From an uncultured Clostridium sp. (lineage in GTDB: Bacteria; Bacillota; Clostridia; Lachnospirales; Lachnospiraceae): a stretch of DNA of 64,000 nucleotides. A program made the position numbers and the translations under genes. The stretch is taken from positions 77,691-141,690 of the forward strand of contig UQBG01000005.1 of assembly GCA_900539185.1 (NCBI GenBank), written 5' to 3'. The notes beneath the pieces are model-generated. The model made no database searches and was not told the DNA's origin. It worked only from the letters and a program-made list of their open reading frames with translations. This document shows, piece after piece, positions 17,046 to 25,405 of the stretch (within the stretch, counting starts at the first letter, position 1; every line of letters begins with the position of its first letter).

Positions 17046-17801
17046 ATGGTAAGAGTGATTATGAATGGCTGTAACGGCAAGATGGGTCAGGTAATTACAG
17101 GAATTGCAGCCGGAGATGAACAGGTAGAGATCGTAGCCGGAATCGATGTGTATGATGGCATTCAGAATCCGTATCCGGTATTTGCAGATATCAAGGACTG
17201 TACAGTAGAGGCAGATGTCATCATTGATTTTTCAACAGCCAAAGCAGTGGATGGCCTGTTAGACTATGTAGAGGAAAAGAAAATTCCGGTTGTCCTGTGT
17301 ACAACGGGATTAAGTGAGGCACAGCTAAACCGGGTTTCAGAGGTGGCAGGAAAGACTGCAGTGCTAAAGTCTGCGAATATGTCACTGGGGATCAATACGA
17401 TCATGAAGCTGTTACAGCAGGCAGTCCAGGTATTCGGCCCGGCGGGATATGATGTAGAGATCGTAGAGAAGCATCATAACCAGAAGCTGGATGCACCATC
17501 CGGTACAGCCATTGCACTGGCAGATTCTATGAATGAAGTAATGGATCATCAGTATGAGTATATCTATGACAGAAGCCAGCGCAGACAGAAGCGGGATGCG
17601 AAGGAACTGGGCATTTCAGCCGTTCGTGGCGGAACAATCGTCGGAGAGCATGAGGTGATCTTTGCCGGAACCGATGAAGTGATCGAGATTAAGCATACAG
17701 CATACAGCAAGGCAGTATTTGCAAAGGGTGCGGTTGAAGCAGCAAAGTATCTGGCAGGAAAGCCGGCAGGGCTGTACAATATGAGTGATGTGATCGCATA
17801 A
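17046..17801 (+). CDS. dapB: 4-hydroxy-tetrahydrodipicolinate reductase
   Basis: The 251-residue protein has the Rossmann motif NGCNGKMGQVI at the N-terminus, DFSTAKAV, CTTGLSEAQ, SANMSLGIN, and the catalytic EKHHNQKLDAPSGTA. It reduces the dapA product with NAD(P)H. GGAGG stands before ATG 17046. A terminator follows at 17835, closing the dapA-dapB operon. Confidence 0.97.
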   Translation: MVRVIMNGCNGKMGQVITGIAAGDEQVEIVAGIDVYDGIQNPYPVFADIKDCTVEADVIIDFSTAKAVDGLLDYVEEKKIPVVLCTTGLSEAQLNRVSEVAGKTAVLKSANMSLGINTIMKLLQQAVQVFGPAGYDVEIVEKHHNQKLDAPSGTAIALADSMNEVMDHQYEYIYDRSQRRQKRDAKELGISAVRGGTIVGEHEVIFAGTDEVIEIKHTAYSKAVFAKGAVEAAKYLAGKPAGLYNMSDVIA

Positions 17802-17834
17802 TCGCTGTGAAAAAAGGAAATAATGTAGAAGGAA

Positions 17835-17868
17835 GGCCGTATCTGTCAGTTGCAGATGCGGCTTTTTT
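17835..17868 (+). terminator. Intrinsic terminator of dapA-dapB
   Basis: GGCCGTATCTG pairs with CAGATGCGGC (loop TCAGTTG), followed by TTTTTT. Confidence 0.88.
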
Positions 17869-17916
17869 ATGCGATAATGTCCTGTAGATATTTGGATAAG
17901 CAGAGAGGAGCATTCC

Positions 17917-19827
17917 ATGAAGGACGGATATATAAAGGTAGCAGCGGCAACTCCGCATATAAAGGTGGCTGACTGCACATATAATCGGGAACAGATCTTA
18001 AAGGAGATCGAGCAGGCAGCCGGACAGCAGGTGCGTTTGCTTGTATTGCCGGAGCTTTGCCTGACCGGATACACCTGTGGGGATTTGTTTTTACAGGAGA
18101 CTTTGCTGCAGGGTGCCGGTGAAGGACTGCGTTGGCTGTTAGAAAAGACGAAGCATCTGCCGATGATGATCGTAGTGGGACTTCCGCTTTCGATAGACTG
18201 TAAGCTGTATAATGTGGCAGCATTTTTGTACCGGGGAAGATTGCTGGGGCTGGTTCCGAAGACGTATATGCCGAACTATTCGGAGTTCTATGAGGTTCGT
18301 CATTTTACGAGAGGAAATGCACAGGTTCGGGAAGTTGAGGTGGCCGGTCAGACTGTACCATTTGGAACCCGGCTGCTATTCCGGTGTACACAGATGCCGG
18401 AGTTTACCATAGGATGTGAACTGTGTGAGGATCTGTGGGTGCCGAATCCGCCGTCTGTTTCCCATGCACTGGCAGGAGCAACCGTGCTATGCAATCCATC
18501 TGCCAGCGTAGAGGTAACGGCAAAGGAAGGCTATCGGAGACAGCTGGTAAGTGCGCAGTCTGCACGTACGATTAGTGCCTATATCTATGCGGATGCAGGG
18601 GAAGGGGAATCTACCACAGATGTGGTATTCAGTGCACATAACCTGATCTGTGAAAATGGAACGGTACTGGCAGAGAGCCGGCGGTTTACCAATCAGATGG
18701 TTATTACAGAGATAGATATAAAGAAGTTGTCGGTGGAACGAAGACGTATGAATACGTATGAATGTGAAGGAGCACAGGACTATCGGGTGGTTGCATTTGA
18801 TATGCCGATTGAGGAAACAGTTCTTACCCGCCGGTTTGCAAAGACGCCGTTTATACCATCCGATAAACAGCGTAGAACCGAACGCTGTGAGGAGATCTTT
18901 ACCTTACAGGCAATGGGATTAAAGAAGCGACTGGTGCATACGAACTGTCAGAGTGCGGTAATCGGACTGTCCGGAGGACTGGACTCGACTCTGGCACTGC
19001 TGGTGACTGCCAGAGCTTTTGATCTGGCAGGCATGGATCGAAAGGGAATTCTGGGTATTACGATGCCGGGCTATGGAACTACAGACCGGACGTATCAAAA
19101 TGCACTGACAATGGCACGCACACTTGGTGTTACATTGAAGGAAATCAGTATTGTTCCGGCTGTTGATCAGCATTTTCAGGATATTGAACATGACAAGGCG
19201 GTGCATGACATTACCTATGAGAACAGTCAGGCCAGAGAGCGGACACAGATACTGATGGATATGGCGAATCAGAGCAATGGTATGGTAATCGGTACCGGTG
19301 ATCTGTCGGAGATGGCACTGGGCTGGGCAACCTATAATGGCGATCATATGTCTATGTATGCAGTCAATGTATCGATTCCGAAGACACTGGTTCGGCATCT
19401 GGTACAGTATGTGGCAGATACCTGTGAGGACGAGGAACTGACACGGGTTCTGCTGGATGTGCTGGATACACCGGTCAGCCCGGAACTGCTTCCGCCGGAT
19501 CATGGGGAGATTGTACAGAAAACAGAGGATGTGGTAGGACCATATGAGCTGCATGACTTTTTCCTGTATTATATGATGCGGTTTGGATTCGCACCATCGA
19601 AGATTTATCGGATTGCAGTCTATGCATTTCAGGATAAATATGGAAAAGATACGATTGAAAAGTGGTTAAGGAAGTTCTACTGGAGATTCTTTAGTCAGCA
19701 GTTTAAACGTTCCTGTGTACCGGATGGACCAAAGGTCGGTACGGTAGCACTGTCACCAAGAGGAGACTGGAGAATGCCAAGTGATGCCAGTGTTGCAATG
19801 TGGATACAGGATCTGGAACAGTTATAG
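17917..19827 (+). CDS. nadE: Glutamine-dependent NAD+ synthetase
   Basis: The 636-residue two-domain protein has an N-terminal nitrilase-type glutaminase (about 1-290) with LPELCLTGYT (catalytic Glu), a lysine in VPKTYMPNYSEFYE, and the cysteine in IGCELCEDLW. The C-terminal synthetase (about 310-636) has the PP-loop LSGGLDSTLAL and GTGDLSEMALGW. It amidates nicotinate adenine dinucleotide with glutamine-derived ammonia and ATP. The length is normal for the long form. It stands alone between the dap terminator and degV, 52 bases away. Confidence 0.96.
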   Translation: MKDGYIKVAAATPHIKVADCTYNREQILKEIEQAAGQQVRLLVLPELCLTGYTCGDLFLQETLLQGAGEGLRWLLEKTKHLPMMIVVGLPLSIDCKLYNVAAFLYRGRLLGLVPKTYMPNYSEFYEVRHFTRGNAQVREVEVAGQTVPFGTRLLFRCTQMPEFTIGCELCEDLWVPNPPSVSHALAGATVLCNPSASVEVTAKEGYRRQLVSAQSARTISAYIYADAGEGESTTDVVFSAHNLICENGTVLAESRRFTNQMVITEIDIKKLSVERRRMNTYECEGAQDYRVVAFDMPIEETVLTRRFAKTPFIPSDKQRRTERCEEIFTLQAMGLKKRLVHTNCQSAVIGLSGGLDSTLALLVTARAFDLAGMDRKGILGITMPGYGTTDRTYQNALTMARTLGVTLKEISIVPAVDQHFQDIEHDKAVHDITYENSQARERTQILMDMANQSNGMVIGTGDLSEMALGWATYNGDHMSMYAVNVSIPKTLVRHLVQYVADTCEDEELTRVLLDVLDTPVSPELLPPDHGEIVQKTEDVVGPYELHDFFLYYMMRFGFAPSKIYRIAVYAFQDKYGKDTIEKWLRKFYWRFFSQQFKRSCVPDGPKVGTVALSPRGDWRMPSDASVAMWIQDLEQL

Positions 19828-19879
19828 AAACAGGCAGATATCGGAAATGAGTCATTAAACGATAGAAAGGTAATAAAGC

Positions 19880-20776
19880 ATGAGTGAACGAGCAGGGAAT
19901 CAGTATACAATCATAACAGATTCGGCAACGGATATGCCGAAGGAGATCATAGAGAAATATCAGCTTCATGTCATCCCGACACCGGTTGTGCTGGAGGGCA
20001 GGGACTACTTTGACGGAGAGACGATATTTCCAAAGGAGTTTTATCAGTATCAGAGAGAAAAGAAAGAGATCTCTACGTATCATATCAATACGTATATGTT
20101 TAAGGAGCATTTCCGGCCGTATGCCGAGAAAGGTATGCCGGTGGTATATGTCTGTTTTTCTACCGGCTTAGCCGGAACCTTCAATGCTGCACGTATGGCG
20201 AAGGAAGAACTGCTGGAGGAGTTTCCGGACTGGCAGATTACCATTGTTGATTCAAAGTGTGCATCCTTAGGGTTTGGGCTTCTGGTATACTATGCCCTGC
20301 GTATGCAGGAGCATGGTGCCGATATGGATACGGTGGTAGAGGCACTGGAGTATCACAGGGAGCATATCAAGCATATCATTACAGTGGAGACTCTGGAGTA
20401 TCTGTTCCGAGGCGGAAGACTCAGCCGTACCAGTATGGTAGTGGGCGGAGTTCTGGATATTAAGCCGATCATTCATATGGATGAAAATGGTTCCTTAAAG
20501 GCGATTGAAAAGGTGCGCGGAAGAAATAAATCCTTAAAACGAATGGTGGAACTGATCGGAGAATGGTGTGAGAATCCGGGAGAACAGCTCTTTGGTGTGT
20601 GCCATGGAGATGATTATGATACCATGAAGCGGGTAGAGGAAATGATAAAGGAACGGTATGGAGAGGTTTCATTTTTGGAGAACTATGTCGGGTGTGCAAT
20701 TGGCGCACATACAGGTGCGGGAATTATCGGTATTGTATTCTTAGACGGTCCTTCAAAGTATCAGAAGTGGTTGTAA
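19880..20776 (+). CDS. DegV-family fatty-acid-binding protein
   Basis: The 298-residue protein has TDSATDMP at the N-terminus, the STYHINTY loop (instead of TSQPS), CFSTGLAGTFNAA, and VETLEYLFRGGRLSR, all DegV marks, plus GAHTGAGIIGI near the end. DegV/FakB proteins hold a fatty acid and, with FakA kinase, supply acyl-phosphate for phospholipids. No fakA is present here. The STYHI variation at the head-group site could change the acyl specificity. Confidence 0.92.
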   Translation: MSERAGNQYTIITDSATDMPKEIIEKYQLHVIPTPVVLEGRDYFDGETIFPKEFYQYQREKKEISTYHINTYMFKEHFRPYAEKGMPVVYVCFSTGLAGTFNAARMAKEELLEEFPDWQITIVDSKCASLGFGLLVYYALRMQEHGADMDTVVEALEYHREHIKHIITVETLEYLFRGGRLSRTSMVVGGVLDIKPIIHMDENGSLKAIEKVRGRNKSLKRMVELIGEWCENPGEQLFGVCHGDDYDTMKRVEEMIKERYGEVSFLENYVGCAIGAHTGAGIIGIVFLDGPSKYQKWL

Positions 20777-20888
20777 GAATTAATTAAGAATTTCGATAGA
20801 TTTATACTATATATTGTAGAATCTTCGTGTGCTATACTACAAGATAGCGGCGATAGAGTCGCCAGACCGAGGAGAAGGAGGGAAGGCG

Positions 20889-21629
20889 TTGGACGATAAA
20901 AAGGTAGTTGTAGAGGTGAAAGACCTGTACAAGATATATAAAGTCGGAACGAATAAGGTACGGGCGTTGAACGGTGTATCGTTTCAGGTGTATGAAGGAG
21001 AGTTTTGCGCAATCGTAGGTACATCCGGTTCCGGTAAGTCCACATTGCTGAATATGTTAGCCGGACTGGAGCATCCGACAAAGGGACAGATTGCGATTCG
21101 TGGAAGACATATCGAGAAGATGAATGAGAACCAGTTAGTTGCATTTCGACGGGAACATGTAGGGTTCATTTTTCAGTCGTTTAATTTGTTGGGAACGATG
21201 AATGCTATTGAAAATGTAGCACTGCCACTGAGCTTCCGTGGAGTTCCGAAGAAGGAGCGACTAAAGAAGGCGGAGCGTATGATCCGACTGGTCGGACTGG
21301 AAAAGTATAAGACCCATCGACCAAATCAGATGTCCGGTGGTCAGCAGCAGCGTGTGGGTATGGCGAGAGCACTGGTATTAGATCCGGATATTGTATTTGC
21401 GGATGAACCTACCGGTAATCTGGATTCTGTGACGTCGGCTGAGATGATGAATCTGATGCGGAATGTTGTGAATAAACATCATAAGACACTGATCATGGTA
21501 ACCCATGATAATCATCTGGCATCGTATGCAGATCGTATTATCCATATCAGAGATGGTAAGATCCTAAAGATCGAGGACAATACAGAGAAGTGGAAAACGG
21601 CGGCAGTGACTGCCAGTGAGGAGGAGTAA
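20889..21629 (+). CDS. MacB/LolD-type ABC transporter ATP-binding protein
   Basis: I use TTG 20889, which is 7 bases after GGAGG (20877-20881). The earlier GTG 20829 lies in a likely promoter (TATACT 20833-20838). The protein has about 246 residues: Walker A GTSGSGKST, Q-loop FIFQSFNLLGTMNAIENV, signature MSGGQQQRVG, Walker B IVFADEPTGNLDS and H-loop VTHD. This is the LolD/MacB subfamily, which usually drives mechanotransmission rather than simple transport. The next two genes are co-transcribed: a surface protein and the FtsX-type permease. Confidence 0.93.
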   Translation: MDDKKVVVEVKDLYKIYKVGTNKVRALNGVSFQVYEGEFCAIVGTSGSGKSTLLNMLAGLEHPTKGQIAIRGRHIEKMNENQLVAFRREHVGFIFQSFNLLGTMNAIENVALPLSFRGVPKKERLKKAERMIRLVGLEKYKTHRPNQMSGGQQQRVGMARALVLDPDIVFADEPTGNLDSVTSAEMMNLMRNVVNKHHKTLIMVTHDNHLASYADRIIHIRDGKILKIEDNTEKWKTAAVTASEEE

Positions 21630-21632
21630 TAC

Positions 21633-23123
21633 ATGAGAAAGAATGGAAAAACAATCAGTAAGGCACTGGTGCTGTTGGCAATGGGTGCATTACTTGTAGG
21701 AACGACAGCCGGATATACGGTTCCGAGCTATGTTACATATACCAGCACAACACCGGGAGCCGGAACAGGCGCCGGAAGCGGAACGGGTACGGGAACCGGT
21801 GCAGAAGGTGTTACAACCGGTCAGGATACCGATATTATGTTAAATGGTGTGAATGCACCGGCAGCAACCTATGGCACCGGAACCACCATCAGCTTTACCG
21901 CAAAGGTAAAGGGAGAAGGTTATATTACCAGTATTTCGCCGGTAGTGACCGATACTTTCCCATTTGAGAGTAACGATGCTGCGTATCAGGTAGTAGAAGG
22001 AAATTCTACCACAAAGGAGCTGGCAGCAAATTATTGGTTTACGGTTCGGACAGATGTAGCCAGCGGCTATCAGGCAGTTGGATTTAATATTGAGTATGTA
22101 AAGGATGGTCAGGCATTGACGGTAGTCAAGACCATTAATGTGAAGTTCGAAGGAGCACCGGCACCAACGGAGGCACCGGCACCATCGACAGAAGCAACCG
22201 CCGTTTCAACTCCGCGGGTGATTGTTACCGGATATGAGACAGACGTAGAAAAGGTATATGCAGGTCAGACCTTTAAGCTGACCTTACATCTGCAGAATAC
22301 TTCGAAGCGGACTGCGGTTTCCAATATGAAGGTAAGCCTGACGACTGCAAACGGAGAGTTTCTTCCGGTATCCGGTTCCAGTACAGAGTTTGTATCAAGT
22401 CTGGGATCCGGCAAGACAACCGATATGGAGATTGAAATGTCAGCACTGGCAACGTTGGATCCAAAGCCATATGTGCTGACCGTTACCTGTAACTATGAGG
22501 ACGGAGAGGCAAATCCGTTCGAGGCAACAGAGAATATCTCGATTCCGGTATATCAGGAGGCCAGAATCAAGATTACCGATGTGACAGTATCGCCGGATAC
22601 TATAAGTGTAGGCGATCAGGGAAGCATCAGCTTCAGTATCAATAACCTGGGAAAGAGTACTCTGGCAAATGTGCAGGTAAAGGTAGAGGGCGACAGTGTA
22701 GACTGTGAAGAAAGCTTTGTAGGAAATATCGCTGCAGGAGCTACCGGTTATGCAGATGTTACGGTTACCGGTGTTCAGGAGACAACGGATGATGGAACAC
22801 TGAAGCTCATCATTACCTATGAGGATTCCTCCGGAGAAGAGTGCACCTATGAAGACGAGGTGACGGCATATGTCACAGAGATGTCTTATGATGATAATAC
22901 CGATGATTATCCGATGGATGAGCCTACAACTGGGCTTCCGGTGATTGCGAAGATACTGATTGCAGTCGGAGTACTGGTAGTGATTGCAGTGATCGTCGTA
23001 GTGATTGTCATTGTCGTAAATAAGAACAAGAAAAAGAAGGCTGCAGCAGAAGCAGAAGAACTGGAAGATGAACTGGATGAGGATTTGTTAAGCAGTGATT
23101 CAGATAAGGAGAATGTGGAATGA
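21633..23123 (+). CDS. Membrane-anchored extracellular protein with repeated Ig-like/COG1361 domains
   Basis: The 496-residue protein has a signal peptide (about 1-28), a Gly/Thr-rich low-complexity linker (GTGAGSGTGTGTGA), beta-sandwich repeats like COG1361 S-layer-type domains (around 200-300 and 310-410), a C-terminal transmembrane helix near 440-465 (VLVVIAVIVVVIVIVV) and an acidic cytoplasmic tail. A PAPTEAPAPSTEA linker separates the domains. It sits between the ATPase and permease genes of a MacB-like system, 3 bases after one and overlapping the other by 4, so it is probably a structural or substrate-binding part of that complex. Confidence 0.82.
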   Translation: MRKNGKTISKALVLLAMGALLVGTTAGYTVPSYVTYTSTTPGAGTGAGSGTGTGTGAEGVTTGQDTDIMLNGVNAPAATYGTGTTISFTAKVKGEGYITSISPVVTDTFPFESNDAAYQVVEGNSTTKELAANYWFTVRTDVASGYQAVGFNIEYVKDGQALTVVKTINVKFEGAPAPTEAPAPSTEATAVSTPRVIVTGYETDVEKVYAGQTFKLTLHLQNTSKRTAVSNMKVSLTTANGEFLPVSGSSTEFVSSLGSGKTTDMEIEMSALATLDPKPYVLTVTCNYEDGEANPFEATENISIPVYQEARIKITDVTVSPDTISVGDQGSISFSINNLGKSTLANVQVKVEGDSVDCEESFVGNIAAGATGYADVTVTGVQETTDDGTLKLIITYEDSSGEECTYEDEVTAYVTEMSYDDNTDDYPMDEPTTGLPVIAKILIAVGVLVVIAVIVVVIVIVVNKNKKKKAAAEAEELEDELDEDLLSSDSDKENVE

Positions 23124-24454
23124 GATTTTCTGACATCTTGGCGATGAGTGCAGGAAATCTGTGGAAACGTAAGGTACGTTCCGTTCTTACGATTCTGGGT
23201 GTTATGATAGGTACTGCATCCATTGTAGTCATGCTGTCACTGGGTATCGGATTAAAAAGTGCGATGCTGGGGCAGATTCAGTCTGAGGGCAGTATGACAG
23301 ATATACAAGTGTACAATTATGGATCGGGCAATGATGGAGCATATCAGCAGTTAAATGATGATAAAGTGAAAGAGTTTGAACAGCTGGATTATGTAAAGAG
23401 TGTCACACCGATGCTCACCGTATCTGCAAATATGTCACAGGGTAAATATCAGAACTGGGTTCAGATCTACGGCGTGTCGCAGGAGTATCTGGCACAGATT
23501 CCGCTGGCAGAGGGAAGCAGACTGCCGGCGGCAAATTCTAAAAAGCTGGAGCTGTTGATGGGAAACAGTGTGCCGAGTCAGTTTTATAATCCAAATGATA
23601 TGGGCGATGTCGTCTATTATACGGATAGTGATGCCGAACCGGCCGTTGACGTAATGAACAAGACCGTATTTACACAGTTTGACTCTACCTACACAACAGA
23701 TTCAGACGGAAATTCTGTAGAACAGCCGGCGAGAAAGAATATTTTTCCGATCGTAGGACTGGTAGATGGTGGAACGAGCGGATATAACAGTTATTCTTAT
23801 AATGTATATACGGATATTGATTCTCTGAAAAAGTATCTGCAGGATACTTATCGGGGACAGGCGATACCGGGACAGCCGACAGATAAAAATGGAAATCCAT
23901 ATAGGTATTTTTGTTATGAACAGGTGATTGTATCTGTAGATGATATGGATCATGTAGAGGATGTTATGACGGCTATATCGGATATGGGATATCAGTGCTA
24001 CAGTGAAAGTGACTGGATCAAGCAGGCACAGCAGGAAATGCTGATCATCGAAGCCGTGCTGGGTGGAATCGGAGCCATCTCTCTGATCGTGGCAGCGATC
24101 GGTATCGCTAATACGATGATGATGTCTACCTATGAACGGACAAAGGAAATCGGTGTCATGAAGGTACTGGGCTGCAGTCTGGGTAATATTCGGGCCATGT
24201 TCCTGACAGAGGCAGCATTTATCGGATTTATCGGTGGTATCATCGGACTGATTATCAGTTACATTTTATCGTTTGTATGTAATCTGTTCCTGCCGGCAGC
24301 GGTAGGATATGAAGGGCAGAATATATCCGTGATACCGATCTGGCTGGTATTGGTAGCGATTATCTTTTCAACGCTGGTTGGTATGCTGGCCGGTTTCTTC
24401 CCGGCGCAGCGGGCAACAAAGCTCAGTCCGCTGGCAGCTATCCGAAATGAATAA
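23120..24454 (+). CDS. MacB/FtsX-family ABC permease
   Basis: The 444-residue protein has a first helix after NLWKRKVRSVLTILGVMIGTASIVVM, a large extracellular MacB-core domain (about 50-310), and three C-terminal helices (about 315-430) with STYERTKEIGVMKVLGCS. This is the single-copy MacB layout. Its ATG overlaps the stop of the anchored protein gene (ATGA), indicating coupled translation. Together with the ATPase it may export peptides, lipids or antimicrobials or act on the envelope. The substrate is unknown. Confidence 0.93.
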   Translation: MRFSDILAMSAGNLWKRKVRSVLTILGVMIGTASIVVMLSLGIGLKSAMLGQIQSEGSMTDIQVYNYGSGNDGAYQQLNDDKVKEFEQLDYVKSVTPMLTVSANMSQGKYQNWVQIYGVSQEYLAQIPLAEGSRLPAANSKKLELLMGNSVPSQFYNPNDMGDVVYYTDSDAEPAVDVMNKTVFTQFDSTYTTDSDGNSVEQPARKNIFPIVGLVDGGTSGYNSYSYNVYTDIDSLKKYLQDTYRGQAIPGQPTDKNGNPYRYFCYEQVIVSVDDMDHVEDVMTAISDMGYQCYSESDWIKQAQQEMLIIEAVLGGIGAISLIVAAIGIANTMMMSTYERTKEIGVMKVLGCSLGNIRAMFLTEAAFIGFIGGIIGLIISYILSFVCNLFLPAAVGYEGQNISVIPIWLVLVAIIFSTLVGMLAGFFPAQRATKLSPLAAIRNE

Positions 24455-24473
24455 TTTGATAAGAAATATAATG

Positions 24474-24506
24474 GAAGTCCTATGGAAATATAGGACTTCT
24501 ATTTTT
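24474..24506 (+). terminator. Intrinsic terminator of the MacB-like operon
   Basis: GAAGTCCTAT (24474-24483) and ATAGGACTTC (24490-24499) form a perfect 10-bp stem, followed by TATTTTT. Confidence 0.9.
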
Positions 24507-24554
24507 CTGTGTAAATGTGCTATACTGATAGCATTGAAGACAAAGGAGAATGTC

Positions 24555-25358
24555 ATGAAACAAGGAATACTGTTTTTTGATATAGATGGTACTATATTGA
24601 CGGAGGATGGAACCAGACGGATACCGGAAAGCACCAGACGGGGCATACAAGAGGCAAAAGGGAAAGGGCATCTGCTGTTTGTAAACACCGGACGGGTATA
24701 TCTGAACATCGAACCTATGATTCGGGATCTGGGCTTCGATGGTTATGTATGCGGATGCGGAACCAATATCTATTATCACGGAAAAGAACTCTTTCACAAT
24801 CAGTTGCCGCAGACTCTCTGCAGAGAGACGGTGGCAATCACCAGACAGTGCCATATGGCGACCCTGTTTGAAGCCTCCGATGTGAATGCATTTGATCATT
24901 CTATGGAGGGAAACCGGAAGTACCGGGAGCTGATCCGGTATTTTTCGGAAAGCGGACGGGCAATGTTGGATGTGGAAGATCCGGATTTCCATTTTGATAA
25001 GTTTACTGGATGGTTTCCGCTTGAACAGGATATGCAGGTATTTCATAGCTTTATAAAAGGACAGTTTGATTATATTGACCGAGGAAGGGACGGAAAGTAC
25101 GGTATGTGCGAAATCGTTCCTTGCGGATATAGCAAGGGAACCGGGATCCGGTATCTGTTAGATTATTTCGGACTGCCGTTAGAGAACAGTTATGCCTTTG
25201 GCGACAGTACGAATGACCTTCCGATGCTGACCTATGCGGCGCATGCGGTAGCAATGGGAGGAAGTGCCGCAGTGGTACAGGAGGCAGTCGAATATGTGAC
25301 GGACGGAATCGAGGAAGATGGGCTGTATCATGCGATGCAGCACTACGGATTGGTCTGA
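24555..25358 (+). CDS. Cof-type HAD hydrolase
   Basis: The 267-residue protein starts at ATG 24555 behind AAAGGAGAA. HAD motif I is FFDIDGTIL, motif II VNTGR, motif III the K of GYSKGTGI, motif IV FGDSTNDLPML; the large cap domain between is of Cof (C2) type. Such enzymes dephosphorylate sugar phosphates or cofactors such as FMN and PLP. The ORF is open further upstream, but that part runs through the terminator stem and is not coding. Confidence 0.92.
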   Translation: MKQGILFFDIDGTILTEDGTRRIPESTRRGIQEAKGKGHLLFVNTGRVYLNIEPMIRDLGFDGYVCGCGTNIYYHGKELFHNQLPQTLCRETVAITRQCHMATLFEASDVNAFDHSMEGNRKYRELIRYFSESGRAMLDVEDPDFHFDKFTGWFPLEQDMQVFHSFIKGQFDYIDRGRDGKYGMCEIVPCGYSKGTGIRYLLDYFGLPLENSYAFGDSTNDLPMLTYAAHAVAMGGSAAVVQEAVEYVTDGIEEDGLYHAMQHYGLV

Positions 25359-25405
25359 TTTCGAAAGAAAGAGCAAAAAGAGTATAAAGGATCTGTGAAA
25401 TCGAC

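Noticed and set aside
18919..19554. 211-codon reverse frame opposite nadE
   Set aside because: His/Ile/Gln-rich nonsense typical of antisense reading, no start signal, fully covered by the conserved nadE.
20829..20888. Upstream GTG start for the MacB-like ATPase
   Set aside because: It overlaps a TATACT box and lacks a ribosome-binding site, while TTG 20889 has GGAGG 7 bases ahead.
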